The notes beneath the pieces were generated by a model, which saw nothing but the letters and a program-made list of their open reading frames with translations, was not told the DNA's origin and ran no database searches. The position numbers and the translations under genes are program-made. From NCBI RefSeq assembly GCF_017163755.1, contig NZ_JAFIWC010000019.1:1-64000 (forward strand): a DNA stretch of 64,000 nt, read 5' to 3'. Shown here one piece after another: positions 1 through 8,187 of the stretch. Numbering within the stretch: position 1 is the stretch's first letter; every line of letters begins with the position of its first letter. This DNA is from Xanthomonas sp. (GTDB lineage: Bacteria; Pseudomonadota; Gammaproteobacteria; Xanthomonadales; Xanthomonadaceae).

Positions 1-76
1 GTCCCGAGTCCCGAGTCCCGAGTCCCGAGTCCCGAGTCCCGAGTCCCGAGTCCCGAGTCCCGAGTCCCGAGTCCCG
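1..76. repeat. Heptamer tandem repeat array (GTCCCGA)n
   Basis: Ten complete and one partial copy of the 7-bp unit GTCCCGA run from the window edge to position 76 without a mismatch. The array is cut by the window start, so its true length is unknown. The same unit, in either orientation, recurs at 33669-33684, 46694-46724, 46818-46848 and 58131-58222. Because several of those copies occur as inverted pairs, a mate for this arm may lie just upstream of the window. Confidence 0.97.
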
Positions 77-148
77 CCACGCCCTTGAAACCCACCCCCG
101 CCAGCGCCATCCAGCATGCATCCCTTTCGATGCCAGGAGTCCAGCGCC

Positions 149-799
149 ATGTTGGGAATCGGTGCCTTCAAGCAACGCCTGCCGCGCCCCGGCGAGAGCC
201 TGCCCGGCCGCGAGCAGCCGCTGCCGCTGCACAACCGCCACTTCGTCAACGGCCGTCCGTTGCGCGATGCCTTCGCCGGGCTGGAGCAGGTGCAGTTCGG
301 CCTGGGCTGCTTCTGGGGCGCCGAGCGCAAGTTCTGGTCGCTGCCGGGCGTGTTCACCACCGCGGTGGGCTACAGCGGCGGGCAGACCCCGAACGCCACC
401 TACCAGGAGGTGTGTTCCGGCCAGACCGGCCACACCGAGGCGGTGCTGGTGGTCTACGACCCGCATGCGGTGACGTTCGAGCAGCTGCTGCAGACCTTCT
501 GGGAAAGCCATGATCCGACCCAGGGCATGCGCCAGGGCAACGACACCGGCACCCAGTACCGCTCGGCGATCTACTGCAGCAGCCAGGCGCAGTACGACGC
601 CGCGATCGCCAGCCGCGACGCCTACCAGCAGCGCCTGAACGCCGCCGGCTACGGCCCGATCACCACCGAGATCGCGTATCCGGCGCCCACGTTCTACTAC
701 GCCGAGGACGACCACCAGCAATACCTGGCGAAGAACCCCGGCGGCTACTGCGGCCTCGGCGGCACCGGGGTCAGCTGCCCGCTGGGGCTGGAGGCCTGA
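149..799 (+). CDS. msrA: Peptide-methionine (S)-S-oxide reductase MsrA
   Basis: Reduces methionine-S-sulfoxide in oxidised proteins and free methionine, using thioredoxin. The 216-residue product carries the MsrA signature GCFWG with the catalytic cysteine at residue 54, followed by typical MsrA segments (YSGG near residue 81, and GHTEAV). Length fits the long proteobacterial MsrA type with an N-terminal extension. An in-frame ATG at 116 would add 11 residues; the ATG at 149 is preferred because the protein then opens with the usual MLGIGAFK-type N-terminus, but no strong ribosome binding site separates the two. The gene stands alone, with a heptamer array upstream and a gene-poor stretch downstream. 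Confidence 0.96.
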   Translation: MLGIGAFKQRLPRPGESLPGREQPLPLHNRHFVNGRPLRDAFAGLEQVQFGLGCFWGAERKFWSLPGVFTTAVGYSGGQTPNATYQEVCSGQTGHTEAVLVVYDPHAVTFEQLLQTFWESHDPTQGMRQGNDTGTQYRSAIYCSSQAQYDAAIASRDAYQQRLNAAGYGPITTEIAYPAPTFYYAEDDHQQYLAKNPGGYCGLGGTGVSCPLGLEA

Positions 800-1323
800 C
801 CGGGCGCGGCCGCGAGCGCGCCGAGCTCGCGGCCGCGCGGAGCGGTCGAGCCGGATTTCGTTGCCTGGCCGCGCGCTGCGCCGTCGCGGCGACGACCGGG
901 GCATCGGTGGTGGAGTAGCGGCGGCTGTGGCGGCACCATCCGCGGGCAGGTGGCCATGCGCGTCGTCGCCGCGCCCGCGTGGATCGGAGCACCGCCTGCC
1001 CTCCGACATCGACGCCGTACAGCGCCTCGGCCAGCGCCAGCGCCGTCCCGGTCTTGCCGAGGCGGAGGTGCCGGCGAGCATGGGCACGCCGATCGGCTTG
1101 TGCGGGTTGTCCGGTCCGGCGCTGGGGTCTGGATGCGCTTGGCGAGCATCTCCATGGCGTGGGGTGGTGGAAAGCAAGGCATCCCCGCGGCGACCGGTGG
1201 TGCCGGCTCAGTCTGCTGTGCCTGCGTGCGCGGCCGCAGCAGGGCGTGGCAGGCGCACCGGCCTGTCCGTCACGCGCTGGCGGCGCAATGGTGTCTGCGC
1301 GGCGGCGCGCGCCGCGCCGCGGC
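800..1323. other. Gene-free stretch containing a relic
   Basis: About 520 bases between msrA and the DJ-1/PfpI gene. No intact gene is supported on either strand: the open frames here are low-complexity Arg/Ala/Pro translations typical of GC-rich non-coding DNA. The only recognisable content is a frameshifted ClpV-like fragment on the minus strand (1008-1158). Just after the msrA stop (about 800-845) there are GC-rich palindromic bases that could form a terminator stem, but no T-run follows. Confidence 0.7.
1008..1158 (-). pseudogene. Decayed fragment of a ClpV/TssH-type AAA+ ATPase
   Basis: Reading the minus strand from 1158 downwards gives [11 protein letters not shown] in one frame. It continues in a second frame as [20 protein letters not shown], and in a third as [16 protein letters not shown]. 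Joined, these match the start of the second AAA+ module of ClpV (TssH), the type VI secretion sheath-disassembly ATPase, where families typically read [33 protein letters not shown]. The Walker A motif is broken by a frameshift. Only about 50 residues are recognisable; flanking DNA shows no further ClpV homology that I could read. No other type VI secretion gene is in the window. The identification is by eye from family knowledge. Confidence 0.75.
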
Positions 1324-1893
1324 TCATGCGAACTCGGCGGCGAACGTCTGCCGCATCTGCGCGATCTGCTCCTCGCGTTCCGGATGCAGCAGGCGCAGGC
1401 ACTCGACCGCGAAGCCCACCGGGCTGGTACCGGGCGCGGTGACCAGCTGCCCGGCGCTGACCACGGGCGTTTCCTGGTAGTGCGCGGTGCCGGCGTAGAC
1501 GCCCACGTGCTCGCGCAGGAACGCTTCGGAATTGCTGGTGTGCGGGCGGGTGTCGAGCAGCCCGGCGTAGGCCAGCGCCAGCGTCGCGCCGCAGATCGCG
1601 GCGACCGGACGCGCGGCGGCGATGCGTTGCTGCAGCAGCGCGCTCAGCCCGGGGATCTCGCCGGCCTGCCAGCGGTCGCTGCCCGGCAGCAGCCACAGGT
1701 CCGCGTCCAGGGGCGCAAGATCGGACAGCGCGTACTGCGGTTGCAGCGTCAGTCCGCCGATCGAACCGACCGGCTTGCCGTCGATGCTGGCCACGAGGAT
1801 CTCGTCGCCGAACCACGCGCGCGCCGCCGGCAGGATCGTGCCGATCTCCCAGTCCGCCACGCCGTCGACCATCACCACCGCGATCTTGCTCAT
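1324..1893 (-). CDS. DJ-1/PfpI family protein
   Basis: A 189-residue protein of the DJ-1/PfpI (class I glutamine amidotransferase-like) superfamily. It begins MSKIAVVMVDGVADWEIG, with the conserved Glu of this family in WEIG. The nucleophile-elbow motif AAICGATLAL carries the reactive cysteine. Members act as proteases, glyoxalase-like deglycases, isonitrile hydratases or transcription factors; the sequence does not settle which. Start chosen at the ATG at 1893, because upstream residues in the longer frame are low-complexity. It lies 194 bases downstream of the transaldolase terminator on the same strand and is probably transcribed alone. Confidence 0.85.
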   Translation of the reverse strand: MSKIAVVMVDGVADWEIGTILPAARAWFGDEILVASIDGKPVGSIGGLTLQPQYALSDLAPLDADLWLLPGSDRWQAGEIPGLSALLQQRIAAARPVAAICGATLALAYAGLLDTRPHTSNSEAFLREHVGVYAGTAHYQETPVVSAGQLVTAPGTSPVGFAVECLRLLHPEREEQIAQMRQTFAAEFA

Positions 1894-2036
1894 TGCTGCG
1901 CCTCTTGTTCGAAGGTGCGCAGCATAGTCGCGGGGAAGTTGCGCCGGCGCAAAGGCCGAGGCGGCGCGGCACGCGCAGCGCAACCGGCGGTGGTCGACGC
2001 GCGGCGGCGGCCGAGGTCCGGCCGATGGCGAGGGGC

Positions 2037-2066
2037 AAAAAAAAGGAGCGGCGTCGCCGCCGCTCC
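2037..2066 (-). terminator. Rho-independent terminator of the transaldolase gene
   Basis: A 9-bp perfect stem (2045-2053 with 2058-2066, loop of 4) is followed on the minus strand by a run of eight Ts (A-run at 2037-2044 on the plus strand). It lies 22 bases beyond the stop codon of the transaldolase gene. Confidence 0.92.
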
Positions 2067-2087
2067 CGCGTGCCGCTTGCGCGAGGC

Positions 2088-3065
2088 TTACTGCGCCGCC
2101 GCCAGCTTCTGCCGGATGCTGTCGCGCAGCGCCTGCAGGTCCTTGGCGAAGGTGTCGATGCCGCTGGCCAGCTTCTCGGTCGCCATCGGGTCCTGCGCCA
2201 GGTCCGCGGCGAACCGCGCCGCGTCGATCGGCGCGTCGGTCGATGCCGCCGCGGCCGCGGCCGGGCTCAGCTTGCGCGGCAGTTCGCCGTGGTCGGCGTC
2301 GAGCTTCTCCAGCAGGTCCGGCGAGATGGTCAGGCGGTCGCAGCCGGCCAGTGCCTCGATCTGCGCGGTGGAACGGAACGAGGCACCCATCACCACCGTC
2401 GCCGCGCCGCGGCGCTTGAAGGTGTCGTAGACGCCGCGCACGAACACCACGCCCGGGTCCTCGTCGATGCTCGCCGGGGTCTGCCCCTGCGCCACGTACC
2501 AGTCGAGGATGCGGCCGACGAAGGGCGAGATCAGGAACGCCCCGGCCTCGGCGCAGGCCAGCGCCTGGGTCGGGTTGAAGATCAGGGTCAGGTTGCAGTC
2601 GATGCCGTCGCGCTGCAGCTGGCGCGCGGCCTCGATGCCTTCCCAGGTCGCGGCGACCTTGATCAGCACCTTGTCGCGGCCGATGCCGGCCGCGTCGTAC
2701 ATGGCGATGAACTTGTGCGCCTTGGCCACGGTGGCGGCGGTGTCGTGCGCCAGATCGGCGTCGACCTCGGTGGACACGCGGCCCGGGATCAGCGCGCTGA
2801 GCCGGCTGCCGACGCCGACGGTGAGGCGGTCGGCGATCTCGTCGACCAGCGCGTCGCGGTCGCCGCCCTGGCTGCGTGCCCAGGCCAGCGCATCGTCGAT
2901 CAGGTCGGCGTAGACCGGCAGGTCCAGCGCCTTCTTCACCAGGGTGGGGTTGGTGGTGCAGTCGACCGGGCGCAGCCGCTTGATCGCATCGTAGTCGCCG
3001 GTATCGGCGACCACCACGGACAGCTCGCGCAACTGGGCCAGTTTGGAGGGAGCGGAAGACGTCAT
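2088..3065 (-). CDS. tal: Transaldolase
   Basis: Transfers a dihydroxyacetone unit between sugar phosphates in the non-oxidative pentose phosphate pathway (cytoplasm). At 325 residues it has the TalB-type length. Family signatures are DCTTNPTL (residues 35-42), [10 protein letters not shown] (96-105), and [12 protein letters not shown] with the Schiff-base lysine at residue 136. The conserved CNLTLIF strand follows. It ends in its own strong terminator at 2037-2066. rnk lies upstream with only 52 bases between, so the two may share a transcript. An ordinary, intact housekeeping gene. Confidence 0.97.
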   Translation of the reverse strand: MTSSAPSKLAQLRELSVVVADTGDYDAIKRLRPVDCTTNPTLVKKALDLPVYADLIDDALAWARSQGGDRDALVDEIADRLTVGVGSRLSALIPGRVSTEVDADLAHDTAATVAKAHKFIAMYDAAGIGRDKVLIKVAATWEGIEAARQLQRDGIDCNLTLIFNPTQALACAEAGAFLISPFVGRILDWYVAQGQTPASIDEDPGVVFVRGVYDTFKRRGAATVVMGASFRSTAQIEALAGCDRLTISPDLLEKLDADHGELPRKLSPAAAAAASTDAPIDAARFAADLAQDPMATEKLASGIDTFAKDLQALRDSIRQKLAAAQ

Positions 3066-3117
3066 CGGTATCTCTCGGAGCGAATGAAGTGGAGGATAAA
3101 CCCGTGCACGTTAACGC

Positions 3118-3549
3118 TCAGCGGCGCAGGTCGCCAGCGGCCTCGGGCTGGTAGTGCAGCGCGGTCACGCGCAGGCGCAACGCGCGTCCGCCGGGCGCCT
3201 GCCAGTCGATCGACTGGCCCACGGCCAGGCCGAGCAACGCGCTGCCGACCGGCGCCAGCACCGAGACGCGGCCGCGTTCCACGTCCGCCTCGTGCGGATA
3301 GACCAGGGTCAGCTGGTGGCATTCGCCGTTGAGTTCGTCTTCGCATTCCACCCGCGAATGCATGGTGACGATGCCGTCGGGGATCTGTTCGGGCGGCAGC
3401 ACGGTGGCGCGGCTCAGTTCCGCGCCCAGCGCGACCGCGGCCGGGTGCCGGCTCAGCGCCGGGGATTCGAGCAAGGCTTCCAGGCGGGCCAGGTCGCGGC
3501 TGGAGACGATGATGGAAGGGGGCAGGCCGCTTTGCGGTTGCGAGGACAT
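3118..3549 (-). CDS. rnk: Regulator of nucleoside diphosphate kinase (Rnk family)
   Basis: A 143-residue member of the Rnk/GreA-GreB C-terminal domain family, which binds RNA polymerase near the secondary channel. The N-terminal helical part reads PSIIVSSRDLARLEALL. The C-terminal Gre-type domain (about residues 60-130) includes TLVYPHEADVERGRVSVLAPVGSALLGL, close to the GreA pattern for this region. It lacks the long GreA coiled coil, as expected for Rnk. The name comes from E. coli, where rnk affects nucleoside diphosphate kinase levels. A terminator for the preceding gene lies at 3570-3596. Confidence 0.88.
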   Translation of the reverse strand: MSSQPQSGLPPSIIVSSRDLARLEALLESPALSRHPAAVALGAELSRATVLPPEQIPDGIVTMHSRVECEDELNGECHQLTLVYPHEADVERGRVSVLAPVGSALLGLAVGQSIDWQAPGGRALRLRVTALHYQPEAAGDLRR

Positions 3550-3569
3550 GGCAGACTCCTAGGGTCATG

Positions 3570-3596
3570 AAAAAGGCGGCGCTTCGAAGCGCCGCC
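3570..3596 (-). terminator. Rho-independent terminator downstream of the oxyR-linked membrane protein gene
   Basis: A 9-bp stem (3575-3583 with 3588-3596, loop TCGA) is followed on the minus strand by five Ts (A-run 3570-3574). It would end transcripts coming through the ahpF-oxyR-membrane protein genes before rnk. Confidence 0.9.
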
Positions 3597-3644
3597 CGGT
3601 GGCGCTGGCTGCAACGCGCGGCGGCCGCACGGCCGCCGGCACGC

Positions 3645-4445
3645 TCAGACAGCGGAAGGCTGGGGCAGGGGTTGCGCGGGCAGCAGCCGCTGCAGCAGCG
3701 CCAACAGCAACGGGCCGTCGAACAGCGCGGTGTAGCTGACGCCGACCTTGCTGCCGCCGCGCAGCTGGAACTGCAGGCGCGAGGTCCACGCCGACACGTC
3801 CATGCCGACGATGTCGTCGATGCGGATGTCGTTGCCGGCGAAGGCGATGCGCTCACGGCTGACCTGCACGGTCTCGGTGGGGCCGCGGGTGAAGCCCTTC
3901 ATGTTGACCGAGAACTCGCGGCGTATCGCCGCGGCGGTGGTGACCATGCGGAAGTTCGCGCTCTGCCCGGCATCGATCTGCGCCAGCAGCACCGGCACGC
4001 GCGCCTGCAGGTAGCCGTGCATGAAGCGGTCGAGGAACTTGTAGTAGCCGCCGAGGTGGCCGTTGGCGCTGTGCCACTGCGCCTGGCCGTCGCGGCGCCA
4101 GCCCAGGTTGACCGAGATGCCGCTGCGATAGAACTGGCAGGTCTCGACGATATCGCGGTACAGGAAGGTGCCGTCGCCGCGTTCGGGCAGGCGGCGCACG
4201 CCCAGCTCGCCCTGTTCCCAGCCGCCGCGGCGGATCGCCCAGCCCAGCACGGCGACCAGCGCGCCGACCAGCACCAGGCCGAGCATGGTCCATTGCAGCG
4301 TCTGCGCCGCTTCCGGTGCGACCCGGTCGCGCACCACGAACAGCAGCACGCCGCAGGCCAGCAGGGCCACGCCGAACAGCATCACCACGATCGACAGCGT
4401 CGCGTTGTTGCGATGGCGGCCGAGCACGCTTCCGATGGAGGTCAT
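3645..4445 (-). CDS. Inner-membrane protein of unknown function, last gene of the oxyR cluster
   Basis: A 266-residue protein with two N-terminal membrane segments (about residues 13-36 and 52-70: TLSIVVMLFGVALLACGVLLFVV and a following Leu/Val-rich stretch). A roughly 190-residue soluble domain follows, with no motif I can assign. ATG at 4445 is preferred over ATG at 4451, since AAAGGA lies six bases before it. In Xanthomonas the order ahpC-ahpF-oxyR-orfX is known, so this may be the orfX equivalent; that rests on position only. A gap of 91 bases separates it from oxyR, and it ends at the terminator at 3570-3596. Confidence 0.75.
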   Translation of the reverse strand: MTSIGSVLGRHRNNATLSIVVMLFGVALLACGVLLFVVRDRVAPEAAQTLQWTMLGLVLVGALVAVLGWAIRRGGWEQGELGVRRLPERGDGTFLYRDIVETCQFYRSGISVNLGWRRDGQAQWHSANGHLGGYYKFLDRFMHGYLQARVPVLLAQIDAGQSANFRMVTTAAAIRREFSVNMKGFTRGPTETVQVSRERIAFAGNDIRIDDIVGMDVSAWTSRLQFQLRGGSKVGVSYTALFDGPLLLALLQRLLPAQPLPQPSAV

Positions 4446-4536
4446 CCGCATTCCTTTACCAGGTGGGCGCTGGATTGTCGCACCGTTCGCCGCGGCCACG
4501 TGTATCGGCGTGGTCCCGCCGCAATGCGCACGCCGC

Positions 4537-5502
4537 TCAGGCGGTGGCCACGCTCGGCGGCGGCGCGCTGCGCGCGGCGAGGGCGATCGGCGCGGCCTTG
4601 GCCGACAGCAGCGCCTCGGGCAGCGCCTTGAACAGCTTGGCCAGCTGTTCGAGAAAATCGCTCATCGCCGAGCTGCGCCGCCACAGCATGGCGATGCGCC
4701 GGCTGGGTCCGCTGGCGTCGTCGAAACGCAGCAGGTGGATGTTGGACGGGCTGGCCACCGGCGGCTGCACCGCCAGCAGCGGCAGCAGGGTCACGCCGAC
4801 GTTGGCCGCCACCATCTGCCGCAGCGTCTCCAGGCTGGTGGCCTGGAATTCGGCCTTCTCCAGCGCGCCGGACAGATGGCATACGTCCAATGCCTGCTCG
4901 CGCAGGCAATGGCCGTCCTCGAGCAACAGCAGGCGTTGCTCGCGCAATTCGCTCAGGCTCAGCGAATCGCGCCTGGCCAGCGGATGGTTCTGCGGCACCG
5001 CCAGCACGAACGGCTCCTCGAACAGGAACTCGCTGTGCAGCTGGTCGTCGTGCAGCGGCAGCGCCAGCAGCGCGGCATCGAGCCGGCCGTCGCGCAGGCG
5101 CTCGAGCAGCACGTCGCTCTTCTCCTCGATCAGCAGCAGTTCCAGCTGCGGGAAACGCTCGCGGATGCTCGGGATCACATGCGGCAGCAGGTACGGCCCC
5201 AGCGTGGGGAAGATGCCCAGGCGCACGGTGCCGGCTTCCGGATCCTGGCTGCGCCGCGCGGCCTCCTTCATCTGCTCCACCTCGGCGACGATGCCGCGCG
5301 CGCGGCTGGCCGCCTCGCGCCCGGCCGGGGTCAGCATCACCTTGCGCGGCGCGCGTTCGACCAGCGGCACGCCCAGTTCGTCCTCGAGCTTCTTGATCTG
5401 CGTCGACAGCGTCGGCTGGCTGACGAAGCAGGCCGCCGCGGCGCGACCGAAATGCTTGTGATCGGCCAGCGCCACCAGGTATTTCAGGTCACGCAGGTTC
5501 AT
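4537..5502 (-). CDS. oxyR: Peroxide-sensing LysR-type regulator OxyR
   Basis: A 321-residue LysR-family activator: N-terminal winged HTH (residues 1-60, FGRAAAACFVSQPTLSTQIKKLE) followed by the effector domain. The redox cysteines sit at 199 (GHCLREQ) and 208 (LDVCH), exactly the E. coli OxyR positions that form the peroxide-induced disulfide. The C-terminus carries an extra Ala/Pro-rich tail of about 15 residues. The gene follows ahpF on the same strand with a 108-base gap containing a short palindrome. It presumably activates ahpC through the site at 8062-8076. Confidence 0.96.
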   Translation of the reverse strand: MNLRDLKYLVALADHKHFGRAAAACFVSQPTLSTQIKKLEDELGVPLVERAPRKVMLTPAGREAASRARGIVAEVEQMKEAARRSQDPEAGTVRLGIFPTLGPYLLPHVIPSIRERFPQLELLLIEEKSDVLLERLRDGRLDAALLALPLHDDQLHSEFLFEEPFVLAVPQNHPLARRDSLSLSELREQRLLLLEDGHCLREQALDVCHLSGALEKAEFQATSLETLRQMVAANVGVTLLPLLAVQPPVASPSNIHLLRFDDASGPSRRIAMLWRRSSAMSDFLEQLAKLFKALPEALLSAKAAPIALAARSAPPPSVATA

Positions 5503-5610
5503 CCGGAGCGTCCTCGTCGGTGCGATCGGTGCGGCACCGTGGTGCCGCCGGCCTGGAAAAGCAGCTTACTCCGCGCCGGCGGCGCCGGCGCGCAGCGGCG
5601 GCCCGGTGGT

Positions 5611-7203
5611 TCAGGCCGCTTCGGCCACCGCGCCGCTGCCGACCGGCGCGCTGCTGCGGATCAGGTGGTCGAACGCGCTCAGCGCCGCCTTGGAGCCTTC
5701 GCCCATCGCGATGACGATCTGCTTGTACGGCACCGTGGTCGCGTCGCCGGCGGCGAACACGCCGGGCAGCGAGGTCTGGCCGCGGTCGTCGACGATGATC
5801 TCGCCGCGCGGCGACAGCGCCACCGTGTCCTTCAGCCATTCGGTGTTCGGCAGCAGGCCGATCTGCACGAAGATGCCTTCCAGCCCCAGGCGGTGGGTGT
5901 CGCCGCCGACGCGGTCGCGGTACACCAGCCCGGTGACCTTGTGCCCGTCGCCGAGGACCTCGGTGCTCTGCGCGTTGACGATGATGTCCACGTTGCCCAG
6001 GCTGCGCAGCTTGCGCTGCAGCACCTCGTCGGCGCGCAGCTTGCCGTCGAACTCGATCAGGGTGACATGGCTGACGATGCCGGCCAGATCGATCGCCGCC
6101 TCGACGCCCGAGTTGCCACCGCCGATCACCGCCACGCGCTTGCCCTTGAACAGCGGGCCGTCGCAGTGCGGGCAGTAGGCCACGCCCTTGTTGCGGTACT
6201 GGTCCTCGCCGGGCACGTTCATCTGCCGCCAGCGCGCGCCGGTGGACAGGATCACCGTCCTGGACTTCAGCGACGCGCCATTGGCCAGCCGGATCTCGAC
6301 CAGGCCGTCGGCGCCGGCCGGGACCAGTTGCTCGGCACGCTGCAGGTTCATGATGTCCACGTCGTACTGGCGCACGTGCTGCTCCAGCGCCGCGGCCATC
6401 TTCGGGCCTTCGGTCTCCTGCACCGAGATGAAGTTCTCGATCGCCATCGTGTCCAGCACCTGGCCGCCGAAGCGCTCGGCGGCCACGCCGGTGCGAATGC
6501 CCTTGCGCGCGGCGTAGATCGCCGCCGCCGCGCCGGCCGGGCCGCCGCCGACCACCAGCACGTCGAACGGCGCCTTGGCCGAGAGGTTGGCCGCGTCGCG
6601 CTTGGCCGCGCCGGTGTCGAGCTTGGCGACGATCTGCTCCAGGGTCATGCGGCCCTGGTCGAACAGTTCGCCGTTCAGGTACACGGTGGGCACCGACATG
6701 ATCTGTCGCGCTTCCACTTCTTGCTGGAACAGCGCGCCGTCGATCGCCACGTGCTTGATGTTCGGGTTCAGCACCGCGGCCAGGTTCAGCGCCTGCACCA
6801 CGTCCGGGCAGTTCTGGCACGACAGCGAGAAATAGGTTTCGAACACGTATTCGCCCGGCAGGTTGCGCACCTGCTCGATGATTTCGGCGGTGGCCTTGGA
6901 CGGATGCCCGCCGACCTGCAGCAGCGCCAGCACCAGCGACGTGAACTCATGGCCCAGCGGCAGGCCGGCGAAACGCAGGTGGATGTCCTGGCCGGGGCTG
7001 CTCAGCGCGAACGACGGGGTGCGCTCGCCGCTGTCGCGGTGCACGTCCAGGCTGATCTGGTCCGACAGCAGCACTAGGTCCTCGAGCAGGTCCAGCATCT
7101 CGCGCGACTTGGCGCCGTCGTCGACCGACGCGGTGATGTGGATGGGGCGGACGACCCGCTCCAGGTAGGACTTCAACTGGGTTTTCAGATCGGCATCCAA
7201 CAT
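5611..7203 (-). CDS. ahpF: Alkyl hydroperoxide reductase subunit F
   Basis: Flavoprotein that passes electrons from NAD(P)H to AhpC. At 530 residues it has the full AhpF architecture: an N-terminal tandem-thioredoxin-fold domain with the redox pair C129-x-x-C132 (SCQNCPD), an FAD-binding motif GGGPAG (219-224), the thioredoxin-reductase-like centre C344-x-x-C347 (CPHCDG), and a second dinucleotide motif [10 protein letters not shown]. Downstream of ahpC by 194 bases, which hold a long inverted repeat that may lower ahpF expression relative to ahpC. oxyR follows on the same strand. Confidence 0.97.
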   Translation of the reverse strand: MLDADLKTQLKSYLERVVRPIHITASVDDGAKSREMLDLLEDLVLLSDQISLDVHRDSGERTPSFALSSPGQDIHLRFAGLPLGHEFTSLVLALLQVGGHPSKATAEIIEQVRNLPGEYVFETYFSLSCQNCPDVVQALNLAAVLNPNIKHVAIDGALFQQEVEARQIMSVPTVYLNGELFDQGRMTLEQIVAKLDTGAAKRDAANLSAKAPFDVLVVGGGPAGAAAAIYAARKGIRTGVAAERFGGQVLDTMAIENFISVQETEGPKMAAALEQHVRQYDVDIMNLQRAEQLVPAGADGLVEIRLANGASLKSRTVILSTGARWRQMNVPGEDQYRNKGVAYCPHCDGPLFKGKRVAVIGGGNSGVEAAIDLAGIVSHVTLIEFDGKLRADEVLQRKLRSLGNVDIIVNAQSTEVLGDGHKVTGLVYRDRVGGDTHRLGLEGIFVQIGLLPNTEWLKDTVALSPRGEIIVDDRGQTSLPGVFAAGDATTVPYKQIVIAMGEGSKAALSAFDHLIRSSAPVGSGAVAEAA

Positions 7204-7282
7204 GGTGGACTCCTGGCAATGGGCAAAGGAAGGGCGGGCTTCGCTGCCGCAAGGGCAGGCCGCCGCAGGAAATTGGGGAGGA

Positions 7283-7357
7283 GGGGTGAACCGCAGCCGG
7301 CGCGGCGGAACAGGCGGGCGTGGCGGGCGTGCCGCGACGCGGGCTGCGGTTCACCCC
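7283..7357. repeat. 16-bp inverted repeat in the ahpC-ahpF gap
   Basis: Perfect inverted arms of 16 bp (7283-7298 and 7342-7357) flank a 43-base GC-rich centre that can pair further (a GGCGCGGC segment with GCCGCG). In RNA this would be a long, very stable hairpin between ahpC and ahpF. No T-run follows on the minus strand, so it is not a classical terminator. It may protect the ahpC 3' end or attenuate ahpF. Confidence 0.85.
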
Positions 7358-7397
7358 CACCCCCGCCGCAACGGCGGAGATGGGAGCGGGGCGCGGC

Positions 7398-7961
7398 TTA
7401 GATCTTGCCGACCAGGTCCAGCGACGGCTTGAGGGTCTTTTCGCCTTCCTTCCACTTGGCCGGGCACACTTCGCCCGGATGCGCGGCGACGAACTGCGCC
7501 GCCTTGAGCTTGCGCAGCGTCTCGGTGACGTCGCGGGCGATCGCGTTGTCGTGGATTTCCAGGGTCTTGACCACGCCTTCCGGGTTGATGATGAAGGTGC
7601 CGCGCAGGGCCAGGCCTTCCTCGTCGATATGCACGCCGAACGCGCGGGTCAGCTGGTGGGTCGGGTCGCCGACCAGCGGGAACTTGGCCTTGCCGACCGC
7701 CGGCGAGGTCTCGTGCCACACCTTGTGCGAGAAATGGGTGTCGGTGGTGACGATGTAGACCTCGGCGCCGATCTTCTGGAACTCGGCGTAGTTGTCGGCG
7801 GCGTCCTCGACTTCGGTGGGGCAGTTGAAGGTGAACGCGGCGGGCATGAAGATCAGCACCGACCACTTGCCCTTCAGGCTGGCGTCGGTGACTTCGACGA
7901 ATTCGCCGTTGTGGTAGGCGGTGGCCTTGAACGGCTGGACCTGGGTGTTGATCAAAGACAT
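7398..7961 (-). CDS. ahpC: Alkyl hydroperoxide reductase subunit C (typical 2-Cys peroxiredoxin)
   Basis: Reduces hydrogen peroxide and organic hydroperoxides; recycled by AhpF. The 187-residue product has the peroxidatic cysteine C47 in FTFNCPTE and the resolving cysteine C166 in GEVCPAKW, the standard AhpC positions, plus the C-terminal tail of sensitive 2-Cys peroxiredoxins. ATG at 7961 is chosen because AGAGGAA lies just upstream; the longer frame to 8039 would run into the promoter. First gene of the ahpC-ahpF-oxyR cluster and preceded by an OxyR-type site. Confidence 0.97.
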   Translation of the reverse strand: MSLINTQVQPFKATAYHNGEFVEVTDASLKGKWSVLIFMPAAFTFNCPTEVEDAADNYAEFQKIGAEVYIVTTDTHFSHKVWHETSPAVGKAKFPLVGDPTHQLTRAFGVHIDEEGLALRGTFIINPEGVVKTLEIHDNAIARDVTETLRKLKAAQFVAAHPGEVCPAKWKEGEKTLKPSLDLVGKI

Positions 7962-8025
7962 GTAGTTTCCTCTTGGGGTTGCGAAGGGGACGGGGGATGG
8001 AACGAGGGTCATGGTAAAAGCCAGC

Positions 8026-8076
8026 AATAGATTTCTCAAATCGATTGATGGAATTGGATAGATAGGCTCTGACTAT
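8026..8076 (-). promoter_or_regulatory. Probable OxyR-controlled ahpC promoter
   Basis: The segment ATAGGCTCTGACTAT at 8062-8076 matches the OxyR half-footprint ATAG-N7-CTAT exactly. On the minus strand it lies just upstream of a plausible promoter: a weak -35 (ATTCCA, 8049-8054) and -10 TCTATT (8026-8031) with 17 bases between. A weak -35 next to an activator site fits OxyR activation. The outer second half of the OxyR footprint is not clearly recognisable. Confidence 0.7.
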
Positions 8077-8187
8077 CGATATTCAAGCCTGGCTCTTTGG
8101 TGCGCTGCGGCGACCGCCGAAGGCGCTCCAGCCGGCGCCCGTTCTACCACGTTGGCTTTTACCCATGTCTGCGTCATCGTGACGCGG

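Noticed and set aside
1-76. Possible CRISPR array
   Set aside because: Units are 7 bp and contiguous with no spacers; it is a simple tandem repeat.
979-2430. Long plus-strand open frame across the DJ-1/PfpI and transaldolase genes
   Set aside because: Antisense shadow of real minus-strand genes; the only meaningful content in its first part is the ClpV relic read on the opposite strand.
2037-3596. Insertion-sequence inverted ends suggested by A-run plus palindrome at 2037-2066 and 3570-3596
   Set aside because: Both are ordinary Rho-independent terminators facing the same direction, each just beyond a gene stop, with different stem sequences.
4168-7077. A 969-codon plus-strand open frame opposite oxyR and ahpF
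   Set aside because: Composed of Gln/Arg/His-rich shadow sequence of oxyR and ahpF; no domain, start signal or independent support.
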